Counted from the stretch's first letter, positions 48,224-57,702 are shown. The stretch: DNA of 64,000 bases from an uncultured Verrucomicrobia subdivision 3 bacterium (GCA_903917705.1 CAIXBQ010000085.1:1-64000), one strand, 5' to 3'. Notes: generated by a model from the sequence alone, not told the origin. Numbers and translations are program-made.

Positions 48224-48999
48224 GCCGTTTCATCAACCTGGAATTTGCCGACGGGTCCGACAACCAGCTTCAGCCGGAGCAAAAGGCGCTGGTCAAGGAT
48301 GAGGCCTATTACCTGGCCGAGGCGCGGACGGCCTTTGAAAATGGCAATTTCGAGCAGGGCTTGCGCTTTTATTCAAAAGTTCTCGAATACAATCCCAAGA
48401 ATGCCGCCGCGTGGACCGGCCAGGTGCGCATGCTGGTTGAATTGGGCGAGTTTCGCGAGGCCAAGCTGTGGGCGGACAAGGCGCTCGAACGATTCCCCAA
48501 TGAGCCGGAGTTGCTCGCCGCCAAGGCGGTCGCGCTCGGCCGCAGTGGCGATTTGCAGGGCGCGTTGGCGTTCTCCGACGCATCCATTGAGGAACGTGGT
48601 GATACGCCCTATGTCTGGCTGGCGCGCGGCGATGTTCTGCTGGCGCGGGCCGAGCCGCGGGCGGATTACTGTTTTGAAAAGGCGCTCCTGCTCGCTCCGC
48701 GCGACTGGTTCATCGCCTGGCTCGCGGCCCGCATCCGGTTTTATTACGAACAATTTGTCCTGTCCCTCAAGCTGATTCAGCAGGCCGTGGAATTGAACCC
48801 CGGAAACTTCCTGCTGTGGCTGGAGCAGGGGCATTGCCAGCAGGCGATCGGCCTGGTCGGAGCGGCGGAGATTTCCTTCACGCAGGCGCGGCAGTTGAAT
48901 CCGCGGAGCGAGGAGGCGGATCATGCGCTGTTCCGGATTTCCCAGGCGGGACTGCTGGCGCGGCTGCGGGGAAAATTGCGGGAATTATTCAAACGATGA
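48220..48999 (+). CDS. TPR protein
   Basis: Soluble protein of 259 residues made of about six tetratricopeptide repeats from residue 27 on (ARTAFENGNFEQGLRFYSKVLEYNP; AKLWADKALERFPNEPELLAAKAVALGRSGDLQGAL as a region; IQQAVELNPGNFLLWLEQGH). No signal peptide. Such proteins act as scaffolds. It overlaps both the degenerate peptidase and pilT genes by 4 bases, which ties the type IV pilus ATPase to the rest of the operon. Confidence 0.88.
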   Translation: MSRFINLEFADGSDNQLQPEQKALVKDEAYYLAEARTAFENGNFEQGLRFYSKVLEYNPKNAAAWTGQVRMLVELGEFREAKLWADKALERFPNEPELLAAKAVALGRSGDLQGALAFSDASIEERGDTPYVWLARGDVLLARAEPRADYCFEKALLLAPRDWFIAWLAARIRFYYEQFVLSLKLIQQAVELNPGNFLLWLEQGHCQQAIGLVGAAEISFTQARQLNPRSEEADHALFRISQAGLLARLRGKLRELFKR

Positions 49000-50057
49000 G
49001 CTCTGAAAACTTGAACCGGCTGCTGTCGGCGGTGAATGAATTTGATGCGTCGGATCTGCATCTGGTGGCCGGCGTGCCGCCGGCGTTTCGCGTGAACGGC
49101 GAGATCATCATCGCCGACGAGGACGCGCTGACCGAGGAGGAGATCACCGAGATGGCCAACGGCCTGATGAACGAGCCGCAGCGGAAAAAATTTGAGCAGG
49201 AATGGGAACTGTGTATTTCCATTCTGCACAGTGCCGCCGGCCGCGTTCGCGCCACTTTCTATCGGCGCAATAACCATCCGGAATTAAGCTTCCGCTTTTG
49301 CGGCGACAAAATCGCTGCGCGCCGGGAGCTGGGATTGCCCGACAAGATTGACGAGCTGGCGCGGAAGCCGAACGGCCTGGTTTTGATCACCGGCCCCACC
49401 GGCGCGGGCAAGACGACGACGCTGAACTATCTTGTGGACCTCATCAATAGTGAGCGCCGCTGCAAAATTGTCACGATTGAGGACCCGATCGAATTTGTCC
49501 ACGAAAACAAGCGTGCTATCGTGGTCCAGCAGGAGGTGCTGACCGATGTCCGCTCATTCAACCGCGCGCTGATCCATGTGCTGCGGCAGGATCCGGATGT
49601 GATTGTGGTCGGCGAAATGCGCGACCATGAGGCGATCGCCACCGCCATGACGGCGGCGGAAACCGGCCATCTGGTGCTGGCCACCATGCACTCGCCGAAT
49701 GTTTCCCATGCCCTGGAGCGGATCATCGGCGTCTTTGAAGGCAGCGCGCAGAAGCAGATTATTTTGCAGCTTTCCAACGCGCTGCAGGGGATCATTGCCC
49801 AGGACCTGTTGCCGTCGGCGGATCGCACGCGGCGCGTGCTCGCCTATGAATTGCTCGTGGCCACCGGCGCGGTGCGGAATCTGATCCGGGAAAACCAGCT
49901 GCACCACTTGGAAAATACGCTTCAGATGGGGCGCAAGGATGGCATGGTGCTCATGGATAATCACCTCTACGACTTGTATTGCAAATGCGCCATCACCTAC
50001 GACACGGCCATCAGCCGCGCCCGCCATCCCGACCGGATCACCCGGCAGAAAACCTGA
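48996..50057 (+). CDS. pilT: PilT-type retraction ATPase
   Basis: Type IV pilus twitching ATPase family (353 residues). N-terminal PAS-like domain with SDLHLVAGVPPAFRVNG, Walker A GPTGAGKT at 133-140, Asp box VTIEDPIEFVH, Walker B VIVVGEMRD and the PilT-type AETGHLVLATMHS. The AIRAGE motif typical of canonical PilT is not evident near the C-terminus, so it may be a PilU-like or variant ATPase. It ends the sigma factor operon; no pilin or other pil genes are nearby. ATG 48996 overlaps the TPR stop. Confidence 0.9.
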   Translation: MSSENLNRLLSAVNEFDASDLHLVAGVPPAFRVNGEIIIADEDALTEEEITEMANGLMNEPQRKKFEQEWELCISILHSAAGRVRATFYRRNNHPELSFRFCGDKIAARRELGLPDKIDELARKPNGLVLITGPTGAGKTTTLNYLVDLINSERRCKIVTIEDPIEFVHENKRAIVVQQEVLTDVRSFNRALIHVLRQDPDVIVVGEMRDHEAIATAMTAAETGHLVLATMHSPNVSHALERIIGVFEGSAQKQIILQLSNALQGIIAQDLLPSADRTRRVLAYELLVATGAVRNLIRENQLHHLENTLQMGRKDGMVLMDNHLYDLYCKCAITYDTAISRARHPDRITRQKT

Positions 50058-50105
50058 GTTTGGGTTGAACCGGATCGTGGTCCGGCCCGCTGCGTTGTTC
50101 CCGGG

Positions 50106-50136
50106 CAGAAAAAATGCCGGGCTTGAAGCCCGGCAT
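50106..50136 (-). terminator. Terminator of DUF3568-like gene
   Basis: Read on the minus strand, ATGCCGGGC-TTCAA-GCCCGGCAT is followed by a run of T (TTTTTT). The stem is perfect and GC-rich. It lies 31 bases past the stop of the lipoprotein gene and between it and the convergent pilT gene. Confidence 0.85.
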
Positions 50137-50167
50137 AGCTGGTCAAAAATTCGGTCTGAACCGGGGC

Positions 50168-50563
50168 TTACCGCGCCAGTTGCAGTGCGATTTCCTTTTC
50201 AATTTCGTGTACGAGGTCGAGGTCGCGCGTGCCCCATTTGGTGCGGGCCTGCACATCCACTTGCGTGGTCTTGGGGTCTACGCTCTCGACGCGCACCCAG
50301 ACCTTGCGGCCGTTGACGCGGGCGAGCAGTGAGCGGACGGCGTTGGTGCTGTCATGCGGGATGTATTCGTTGATCATCACGCCGTCGGTCTGGATGACGG
50401 CGACGGATGCCTGATAAACCTGATCCAGCGTGCGCTGGTAGCGGCCGGCCACGGAATCCTTGCCCCAGGTGGTTGCAAACGTGTGGGTGTCGCTCACGGT
50501 GCCCACGCAGCCTGCGGTGAGGAAGCTGGCGGCGGCCAGGGCGGCAAAAAGTGTCTTTTTCAT
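50168..50563 (-). CDS. DUF3568-like lipoprotein
   Basis: Exported lipoprotein of 131 residues. Signal MKKTLFAALAAASFLTAGC ends at a lipobox cysteine (Cys19). The mature part is one compact alpha/beta domain (RTLDQVYQASVAVIQTDG; GRKVWVRVESVDPKTTQVDVQAR; DLVHEIEKEIALQL) that matches the DUF3568 pattern. The start ATG 50563 gives the signal; longer upstream frames are not needed. Function unknown. It has a strong terminator. Confidence 0.8.
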   Translation of the reverse strand: MKKTLFAALAAASFLTAGCVGTVSDTHTFATTWGKDSVAGRYQRTLDQVYQASVAVIQTDGVMINEYIPHDSTNAVRSLLARVNGRKVWVRVESVDPKTTQVDVQARTKWGTRDLDLVHEIEKEIALQLAR

Positions 50564-50711
50564 ATCGCCTTCAGGACAATAAAAAAAGCCGCGCGCGTCA
50601 AGCACCATTCTCAGTCTTTCCCTGGGAGTCCAATGGGGGAATTACTAAAACCCCCGGCCGGAGGTGGTTTTTTCCGGGCGGTCACCCTTGGTTTGCCGCC
50701 GTGGTTTAGCT

Positions 50712-50740
50712 TTGACGCTGTGCGTTCTCTCGCGTAGCGT
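50712..50740 (+). promoter_or_regulatory. secA promoter
   Basis: TTGACG (50712-50717), 17-base spacer, TAGCGT (50735-50740), with about 30 bases of leader before the GTG at 50778. This is the best match to a consensus housekeeping promoter in the window. Confidence 0.65.
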
Positions 50741-50777
50741 ATCCGTTCATTTTAACCCTGGTTATTGAAAGATTAAT

Positions 50778-53700
50778 GTGAATTTTTTCAGAAAAATTTT
50801 CCCGTCGAAGAACGCCCGTGATGTCAAAAAGATTCGGCCGGTGGTCGCCCGCATCAATGAAATTGAGGCGGGGCTGCAGCCCTTGTCCGATGATGACCTG
50901 CGTGCCAAAACCGCCGCTTGGAAGGAGGAACTTTCCCAAATCGAGGATAAAGCGGAACTTGCCAGCCGGCTGGATGAGATTCTGCCCGAGGCGTTTGCCG
51001 TCGTGAAAAGCGCCTGCCGCCGCTTGTGCGGACAGGACGTCATCGTTCGCGAGCATCCCTTGCGCTGGGAAATGGTGCCGTTCGATGTCCAGCTCATCGG
51101 CGGCTACGCGCTGCACACCGGGAAAATCTCTGAAATGGCCACCGGCGAAGGCAAGACGCTTGTCGCCACGCTGCCGGTGTATCTTAACGCGCTCTCCGGT
51201 CGCGGCGTCCACGTCGTGACGGTCAACGATTATCTCGCCGCGCGCGACTCGGAATGGATGGGCGCGGTCTATAAATTCCTCGGCCTGACGGTCGGCGTTA
51301 TTTTGCATGACCAGCCGCCGAAAATCCGCCGCGAGCAGTATTACTGCGACATCACCTACGGCACCAACTCCGAATTCGGCTTTGATTATCTGCGCGACAA
51401 CGGCATGGCCCTTCGCAAGGAGGAACAGGTCCAGCGCGGGCATTATTTCGCCATCGTGGACGAGGTGGATTCCATTCTCATCGACGAGGCGCGCACGCCG
51501 CTCATCATCAGCGGCCCGGCGGTGCACACCTTCGACGAGCAATACGCGCAATGGAAACCGACCGTCGAATCGTTGGTGCGCGCGCAGCAGCAGCTTTGCA
51601 ACCGCTTCCTGAAGGAGGCCGGGGATTTGATCAAGAAACTGCATCCAGCCGACGGCTCCAACGTGACGGATGCTGACGCCTTGGAAAAACAGATCGGGTT
51701 GTTGCTGTTCCGTGTGAAAACCGGCCAGCCGAAATCCGAGGGTCTGATGAAGATTCTGGAGAACCCGGAGAACGCCGGCATGATGAACCGCGCGGAACTT
51801 GAGCTCCACAAGGACCAGAAAAAGGTGGACCTCTATCGCGAGAAGGAAGAGCTCATTTTTGCGATGGACGAAAAAAGCCAGGAGGCCGATCTCACTGAGA
51901 AGGGCCGGAATTTCATCAGCCCGCAGGACCCGGACGCGTTTGTGCTGCCGGATTTGACGACGATGCTGCATGACGTGGACGTTGGTCCGGAACCCGATGC
52001 CCGCAAGCGGCTGGAGGCGAAGGCGAAGTTGCAATCCGATTTCGAGGCGAAGGCGCAGAAGATCCACGCCATCTCGCAGTTGCTCAAGGCCTACAGCCTT
52101 TACCAGCTTGATGTGGAATACGTCGTGCAGGACAACAAGGTCATCATCGTGGACCAGCACACGGGCCGGCTTATGCCGGGCCGCCGCTGGAGCGATGGTT
52201 TGCACCAGGCTGTCGAGGCGAAGGAAGGCGTGGCCATCGAACGCGAGACGCAGACGCTCGCCACCATCACCATCCAGAATTATTTCCGCCTCTACACCAA
52301 GCTCGCCGGCATGACCGGCACGGCGGAAACCGAGGCGACGGAATTTTTCGACATTTATAAGCTCGGTGTGTTGACCATTCCGACGAACCAGCCGAACATT
52401 CGCAAGGACGCCGACGATTCCGTTTATAAAACGCGCCGCGAAAAATTCAACGCGGTGGTCAGCGAAATCGCGGCGTTGCACGCGCAGGGCCGGCCTGTGC
52501 TCGTCGGCACCATTTCCGTCGAGACCAGCGAAATGCTTTCCCGGATGCTCAAGAAGGAGGGGCTGATTCACTCCGTTCTCAACGCGAAGTATCACCAGCA
52601 GGAGGCCGAAATCGTCTCGCGCGCGGGCCAGCGCAGTGCCGTCACCATCGCCACGAACATGGCGGGCCGCGGCACCGACATCAAGCTGGGGCCGGGCGTG
52701 CGCTGGAATGTGGAATGTAATCCGAATCCCTCCGGCAAGGGGCAGCGCTATAAGCTGACGGATGTGGCCTCCGGCGAGGTTCGTGAGGTTGACTCTGACA
52801 GTCCGGCGGCGGCGGTGTTCAACCTGACGCCTCAGACCAAGGTGGTCGGCGGCCTGCATGTTCTCGGCACGGAACGCCACGAGTCGCGCCGCATTGACCG
52901 CCAGTTGCGCGGCCGTTGTTCGCGCCAGGGCGATCCGGGTTCGTCGCACTTTTTCATATCGCTTGAGGATGATTTGATGCGGCTGTTCGGTTCCGACCGG
53001 ATTGTTAAATTGATGGAGAAAATGGGCCTCGAGGAGGGCGAGGAGCTGAAGCACGGCTTGCTGAACCGGTCTATCCAGCAGGCGCAGAAGCGCGTCGAGG
53101 GCCACAACTTCCAGATCCGCAAACGCACGCTCGAATATGACGACGTGATGAATAAGCAGCGCGAGGTCATCTACGGCTTCCGCAACGAGATCATCAACAG
53201 CGACGATGTTCGCGACCGCCTGATGGACATCATCGAGGAGGTTGTGATTTTGAAGGTTGAGGAATGCACCGACACCGACACCGATCAGGGCGAATGGCGC
53301 ATCCGCTCGCTCGCCGATTGGGTGAATCTGAATTTCCCGCTCGGTATGCCCGAGGCCGAAATCGCCAAAGCCGCCGCCGCCGGTAAGGAAAAGCCTGTGC
53401 CCGGCTCCGTGTTCGACGGCTTGAACGAGGGGCAGTTTGCTGTCTGCACTTTCATCAGCGATGCCATCCGCAAGGCGTATGACTTGAAGATCAGCTTCGA
53501 GGAGCCGGAAAAACTCGCTACCGTCGAACGCTACACGATTTTGAGCGCGATTGACAAGCTGTGGCAGGAGCATCTGTACGAGATGGACAGCCTGCGCTAC
53601 AGCATCGGCCTGCGGAGTTACGGCCAGCGCGACCCGCTGCTGGAATACAAGGCCGAGGCGTTCAAGATTTTTGATGAGCTGATGGTCAACGTCAAAACCG

Positions 53701-53990
53701 AGATTTGCCACAACGTCTTCCGCAGCGCCTCAAGCCTGCTGGCGTTTGAGAGTTTCTTGCGCAACGCGCCCCAGCAAACCCTGCACCAGGACACCAGCGC
53801 TTTCGGTGGCACCAGCACCGGCACCGGGGGTGCCGGACAGCCCAAGGCCAGCGATGTGGTCAGCGAAGCCGCGAATGCCGCGGAAGCTCAGGCCAAGGTC
53901 AAACCCGTCCGTACCGGCCCCAAAGTCGGCCGCAACGACCCGTGTCCCTGTGGTAGTGGTAAGAAATACAAGCAGTGCTGCGGACGTTAG
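50778..53990 (+). CDS. secA: Preprotein translocase ATPase SecA
   Basis: Motor of the Sec export channel (1070 residues), moving unfolded preproteins through SecYEG. Walker A MATGEGKT at 120-127, helicase box VDEVDSILIDEARTP, and the second helicase domain with NMAGRGTDIKL and LRGRCSRQGDPGSS. The C-terminal SEC-C zinc motif CPCGSGKKYKQCCG is complete. Length is on the large side but normal for this phylum, with an extra segment around residues 270-400 (AQQQLCNRFLKEAGDLI and after). GTG start. The window's many exported enzymes depend on it. A 152-bp palindrome follows the stop. Confidence 0.98.
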   Translation: MNFFRKIFPSKNARDVKKIRPVVARINEIEAGLQPLSDDDLRAKTAAWKEELSQIEDKAELASRLDEILPEAFAVVKSACRRLCGQDVIVREHPLRWEMVPFDVQLIGGYALHTGKISEMATGEGKTLVATLPVYLNALSGRGVHVVTVNDYLAARDSEWMGAVYKFLGLTVGVILHDQPPKIRREQYYCDITYGTNSEFGFDYLRDNGMALRKEEQVQRGHYFAIVDEVDSILIDEARTPLIISGPAVHTFDEQYAQWKPTVESLVRAQQQLCNRFLKEAGDLIKKLHPADGSNVTDADALEKQIGLLLFRVKTGQPKSEGLMKILENPENAGMMNRAELELHKDQKKVDLYREKEELIFAMDEKSQEADLTEKGRNFISPQDPDAFVLPDLTTMLHDVDVGPEPDARKRLEAKAKLQSDFEAKAQKIHAISQLLKAYSLYQLDVEYVVQDNKVIIVDQHTGRLMPGRRWSDGLHQAVEAKEGVAIERETQTLATITIQNYFRLYTKLAGMTGTAETEATEFFDIYKLGVLTIPTNQPNIRKDADDSVYKTRREKFNAVVSEIAALHAQGRPVLVGTISVETSEMLSRMLKKEGLIHSVLNAKYHQQEAEIVSRAGQRSAVTIATNMAGRGTDIKLGPGVRWNVECNPNPSGKGQRYKLTDVASGEVREVDSDSPAAAVFNLTPQTKVVGGLHVLGTERHESRRIDRQLRGRCSRQGDPGSSHFFISLEDDLMRLFGSDRIVKLMEKMGLEEGEELKHGLLNRSIQQAQKRVEGHNFQIRKRTLEYDDVMNKQREVIYGFRNEIINSDDVRDRLMDIIEEVVILKVEECTDTDTDQGEWRIRSLADWVNLNFPLGMPEAEIAKAAAAGKEKPVPGSVFDGLNEGQFAVCTFISDAIRKAYDLKISFEEPEKLATVERYTILSAIDKLWQEHLYEMDSLRYSIGLRSYGQRDPLLEYKAEAFKIFDELMVNVKTEICHNVFRSASSLLAFESFLRNAPQQTLHQDTSAFGGTSTGTGGAGQPKASDVVSEAANAAEAQAKVKPVRTGPKVGRNDPCPCGSGKKYKQCCGR

Positions 53991-54002
53991 AGCGTTTGAA
54001 GA

Positions 54003-54154
54003 AATAGTGTAGCCGCTCGGAGCGAGGATTTTTGGGTTTTGGCGAGGCTTTGGCGAAGGAGCAGGTTCCCAGCAACCCTGTGACTGAGCCGAAACGAAGC
54101 CAAAACCAAAAAAGACCGCCCTCCTTTTGGCCCCAGCCGAACGGCTACAGTATT
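54003..54154. mobile_element. 152-bp palindromic MITE-like element
   Basis: The ends are 13-base imperfect inverted repeats, AATAGTGTAGCCG at 54003-54015 and the complement of AATACTGTAGCCG at 54142-54154. The arms stay self-complementary inward (GGTTTTGGC with GCCAAAACC) to a tip CAGGTT-CCCAGC-AACCCTG, so the whole can fold into one long hairpin. No open frame inside. It starts 13 bases after the secA stop and may serve as its terminator. It looks like a small non-autonomous element. Confidence 0.65.
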
Positions 54155-54397
54155 TATGAAAATGCGCTGGCGTTGAAATGGGGCGGTCCTGTTTGCCAAG
54201 CTTTGGAATAAGTTGAGTTTGCTGTTACGGGTGGGGTGGCTTGTAGAGCTTTCCCCCGGAAAACATTTTTCTTAATCGGTGAAGCCTTGGTTTTTAACTG
54301 AAGTGGGAAAGCTGGCTTGGCTCCGGGGCCTATGTCGGATATTGGTAAAGAGGTCCCTGACCTGGTTGCTCTGACGTTCGATGGTTCTGTGAATAAT
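54155..54397. other. Non-coding remainder after secA element
   Basis: No gene, repeat or promoter of confidence is seen between the palindromic element and the sialidase start. A frame in phase with the sialidase extends back to 54317 but adds no signal peptide and is not favoured. Confidence 0.5.
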
Positions 54398-55606
54398 ATG
54401 AAATCCACTATTTTCTTCTGCCTGGGGAGCGCCCCCGCGTTGGCATTAATCATCGCTCTTCCAGCTTTGGCCGGGACGGCACCGGCGCAATTGCCATTGG
54501 TACCCCTACCAGAAGGGGAGCGGCCAGCTGCTGAAATTCCGCTTGAGTCTACTCCGTTCGTCAGCGGCACCGGGGGTTACCACACTTTCCGGATCCCTGC
54601 CATCGTGGTGAATGGCGCCGGTCACTTGTTGGCTTTTTGTGAAGGCCGTAAGCACGGCGGCGGTGATGCTGGAGCTATTGACAGCGTTTGCAAGGAAAGC
54701 TCCGATGGTGGCAAAACTTGGGGCAGCCTTCGTTTGATCTGGGATGATGGCACCAACACCTGTGGCAACCCCTGCGTTGTTCGCGATGCCGGGACGGGTG
54801 TCTTCTGGCTGCTGCAGACTTGGAATCGCGGTGAGGACCAGGAGCGTCGGATCATTAATGAGACCAGTAAAGACACTCGCCGGGTGTATGTCCTCAGCTC
54901 CAGCGATGACGGTCATGCCTGGACCGGACCGCGCGAGATCACGGCGAACGTGAAACTCACCAACTGGACTTGGTATGCCACCGGGCCGGGGGCCGGCATC
55001 CAGTTGCAACGTGGCCCGAACAAGGGGCGGCTGATCATCCCGTGCGATCATATCGAGGCCGGAACCAAGCGGACATTTTCGCATGTCATCTATTCGGATG
55101 ATCATGGGCGGAACTGGAAATTGGGCGGCTCGACCCCATCCGATCGGGTCAATGAATGTGAGGTGGTTGAACTGGCGGACGGCCGACTCATGCTCAATCT
55201 GCGCAATTATCGCTCGGCCCCGCAACCCCGCCAGAGCGCCGTCAGCCGTGATGGCGGCCTGACTTGGGAAGATCAGAAAACCGTGCCTGAACAGGTTGAT
55301 CCCATCTGTCAGGCCAGCATCCGGCGGTTGACCTGGCCGGCGGGGGGGAAACCTGGGGTCCTGTTGTTTTCCAATCCCGCCAGCAACCGGCGCGAGCGCA
55401 TGACCGTTCGTGCCAGTTTCGATGAGGGCAGCACTTGGCCTGTGGCCCGGTTGTTGAGCCCGCTTCCCGCTGCCTATTCGTGCCTGGTGGCAATGCCAGA
55501 TGGCTCCATCGGCGTTCTTTACGAATCCGGGACCAAAAGCGCTTATCAATCCATCGTGTTCTCCTCATTTTCAATGGATTGGCTTAAATCAGCGGGCGTT
55601 AAATGA
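54398..55606 (+). CDS. Sialidase/BNR-repeat exo-alpha-sialidase (GH33-like)
   Basis: Secreted six-bladed beta-propeller (402 residues). A signal peptide covers about 1-26. The arginine signature is YHTFRIPAIVV, and four Asp boxes are visible: SSDGGKTWG, SSDDGHAWT, SDDHGRNWK and SRDGGLTWE. NECEVVELADGRLMLNLRNY contains the expected glutamate and arginine region. It would remove terminal sialic acid from glycans. The heparinase-like lyase and ROK kinase genes follow on the same strand across short gaps. ATG 54398 is chosen for the signal peptide. Confidence 0.92.
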   Translation: MKSTIFFCLGSAPALALIIALPALAGTAPAQLPLVPLPEGERPAAEIPLESTPFVSGTGGYHTFRIPAIVVNGAGHLLAFCEGRKHGGGDAGAIDSVCKESSDGGKTWGSLRLIWDDGTNTCGNPCVVRDAGTGVFWLLQTWNRGEDQERRIINETSKDTRRVYVLSSSDDGHAWTGPREITANVKLTNWTWYATGPGAGIQLQRGPNKGRLIIPCDHIEAGTKRTFSHVIYSDDHGRNWKLGGSTPSDRVNECEVVELADGRLMLNLRNYRSAPQPRQSAVSRDGGLTWEDQKTVPEQVDPICQASIRRLTWPAGGKPGVLLFSNPASNRRERMTVRASFDEGSTWPVARLLSPLPAAYSCLVAMPDGSIGVLYESGTKSAYQSIVFSSFSMDWLKSAGVK

Positions 55607-55740
55607 AAAGTTTGCGGAGTTCGGACCGGCGGAATCATTTCCTCCATCTGTTGTTATTGCGTTAGGAAGCACAAACCAAACCGCGGTTAGTAACCATTAA
55701 CATGGCGCTGGCGTCTGTTTTGGCGATCGGGTTTTCCTAA

Positions 55741-57636
55741 ATGAATATTCCTTTTCCATTCCTTGTGTGCCCCTTGCTGTGCGTTGTCGTTTGCGGTTTT
55801 ACCGCGTTCGCGGCGGAAACGCCCGACCCCGCCCGCATTCGCGAAATCGCCGCGCTGCTGCCGGCGCAGCCCGCCGGTTTCGGCCAGCCCATTACCAATC
55901 GCGCCGCATGGGTGGCATTCGCCGCCCGCCATCCGGAACTGGACGATGTGATTCCACACGCGGCTAGGCTGGCCGCCCAGCCGTTGCCCGCCCAGCCGGA
56001 CTCACTGTTTCTGGAGTATTCCCAAAATGGCAATCGCACCCGGTGGCAAAAGGTGTCCGGCGCCCGCCGCGAACGCATTCAAATCTTCACCCTTGCTGAG
56101 TGCCTCGAAAACCAAGGTCGGTTCCTTGCGCCGCTGGAGACTGCCATCGCTGCGCTTTGCGCCGAACGGACGTGGGTGCTGTCCGCGCACGACCCCGGCT
56201 TGAAAAATTTTCGCGGCGAAACCGTTGAAATCGACCTTGGCGCGGCGGGCTTGGGTGTGGAATTGGCCACGGCTGATTATCTGCTCGGCCATCGTCTGTC
56301 GCCAGCGACGCAGAAGCTGCTCCGCGATAATCTGGAGCGCCGGATCTTCGCGCCGTATCGCGCCGCCGTGACTGGCGCCCGCCCCGAATTCTGGTGGATG
56401 CACGGCCATAACAACTGGAATTCGGTATGTCTCGACGGGGTTACCGGGGCGGCTCTGGCAACCATCGGTCCGGCGGCGGAGCGTGCGTGGTTTATTGCCG
56501 TCGCGGAGAAAAACATCAATTCCTATCTCGTCGGCGGCTTTACGTCCGACGGTTATTGCGTCGAAGGGCTGGGCTATTGGAACTATGGCTTCGGTAATTT
56601 TTCTTGGCTGGCCGAAAACATCCGGCAGGCCACTGGCGGCAAAATCGATTTGCTGTCGGCGCCGATGGCTGCCGGGCCTGCGCTATTCGGTCTCCGTTCG
56701 GAAATCATCAACGGCGTTTATACGACCATTGCGGATTGCCATCCGGGCGAAAGACCATCGGGCATCCTGATGAATTATTTGGGTCTGCGGTTTGGCTTGG
56801 ATCGCGCGCCTTGGCGGGAGGCCGAATTGGCCGGCGGGCTATACGAGAAAATGGCAATGGGCTTCCTGCCGGCGGAGCTGCCGTCGATTCGCTCCGCCAA
56901 CGATTCCGCCGGAATGTCGCTGCGTACTTGGTTCCCCGATGGCGGTGTTTTGATCTGCCGCCCCGGTGTCACTGCGGGGATTCCGTTCGCCGCCGCCATC
57001 AAGGGGGGTAACAACGGTGTCAGCCACGGACACAACGATGTGGGCAGCTTCAGCGTCGTGGTCGGAAAAACGATGGTCGTCTGTGATCCTGGCGGCGAAG
57101 TTTACACCAAGCGCACCTTTAGCTCGCATCGCTATGACAGCAAGGTGCTCAACTCGTTCGGCCACGCCGTGCCGGTGGTCGCCGGACAATTGCAGCGCGC
57201 GGGGGTTGAGGCGCATGGCGTGGTGACCGCAAAAATTTTCACGGCGGAGGCTGACACGCTCACGCTGGATATGCGTTCAGCTTACGCGGTGGCGGACCTG
57301 CAGAAGCTCGAGCGCACGTTTGCGTTTCATCGGGGCCAGTCGCCATCGCTCGAAGTGCGCGACGTAGCAAAGTTCGCCGGGCCGGAGAACTTTGAAACCG
57401 CGCTGGTTACCTGGGGCGGCATCCGCCGGGTGGGCGAAAATGAATTGGAACTCACAGACGGTGAAGCGGCTGTCCGCGTCACCATTGACACGCAGGGTCG
57501 CGCGTTTCACCTCAAACAAGAAACGATTGACGAGGAGGTTTCCTCCAGGCGCCAGCCGGTGCGCCTGGGTATCGCGCTGGATGCGAAGGTTTCTGCGGCC
57601 GCCATCACCCTGAGGATTTCGCCGGTTGTGAAATAG
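55741..57636 (+). CDS. Heparinase II/III-family polysaccharide lyase
   Basis: Secreted protein of 631 residues. Signal peptide about 1-24. The N-terminal (alpha/alpha) toroid holds FWWMHGHNNWNSVCLDGVTG and GGFTSDGYCVEGLGYWNYGFGNF, and the beta-sandwich domain begins with NGVSHGHNDVGSFSVVVGKTMVVCDPGGEVYT as a region, the typical Heparinase II/III pattern with His and Asn. It should cleave uronic acid-containing polymers by beta-elimination. Substrate not fixed. It sits between a sialidase and a sugar kinase. Confidence 0.9.
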   Translation: MNIPFPFLVCPLLCVVVCGFTAFAAETPDPARIREIAALLPAQPAGFGQPITNRAAWVAFAARHPELDDVIPHAARLAAQPLPAQPDSLFLEYSQNGNRTRWQKVSGARRERIQIFTLAECLENQGRFLAPLETAIAALCAERTWVLSAHDPGLKNFRGETVEIDLGAAGLGVELATADYLLGHRLSPATQKLLRDNLERRIFAPYRAAVTGARPEFWWMHGHNNWNSVCLDGVTGAALATIGPAAERAWFIAVAEKNINSYLVGGFTSDGYCVEGLGYWNYGFGNFSWLAENIRQATGGKIDLLSAPMAAGPALFGLRSEIINGVYTTIADCHPGERPSGILMNYLGLRFGLDRAPWREAELAGGLYEKMAMGFLPAELPSIRSANDSAGMSLRTWFPDGGVLICRPGVTAGIPFAAAIKGGNNGVSHGHNDVGSFSVVVGKTMVVCDPGGEVYTKRTFSSHRYDSKVLNSFGHAVPVVAGQLQRAGVEAHGVVTAKIFTAEADTLTLDMRSAYAVADLQKLERTFAFHRGQSPSLEVRDVAKFAGPENFETALVTWGGIRRVGENELELTDGEAAVRVTIDTQGRAFHLKQETIDEEVSSRRQPVRLGIALDAKVSAAAITLRISPVVK

Positions 57637-57702
57637 CTTTGCCCGCATATCCATGCGCTTGTCTTTCGCTGGGCCGGACTTCATGCTTTGCCTGTTTCCA
57701 TT

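Noticed and set aside
50706-53711. 1001-codon open frame antisense to secA
   Set aside because: It mirrors the high-GC codon pattern of secA on the opposite strand and has no domain or start signal.
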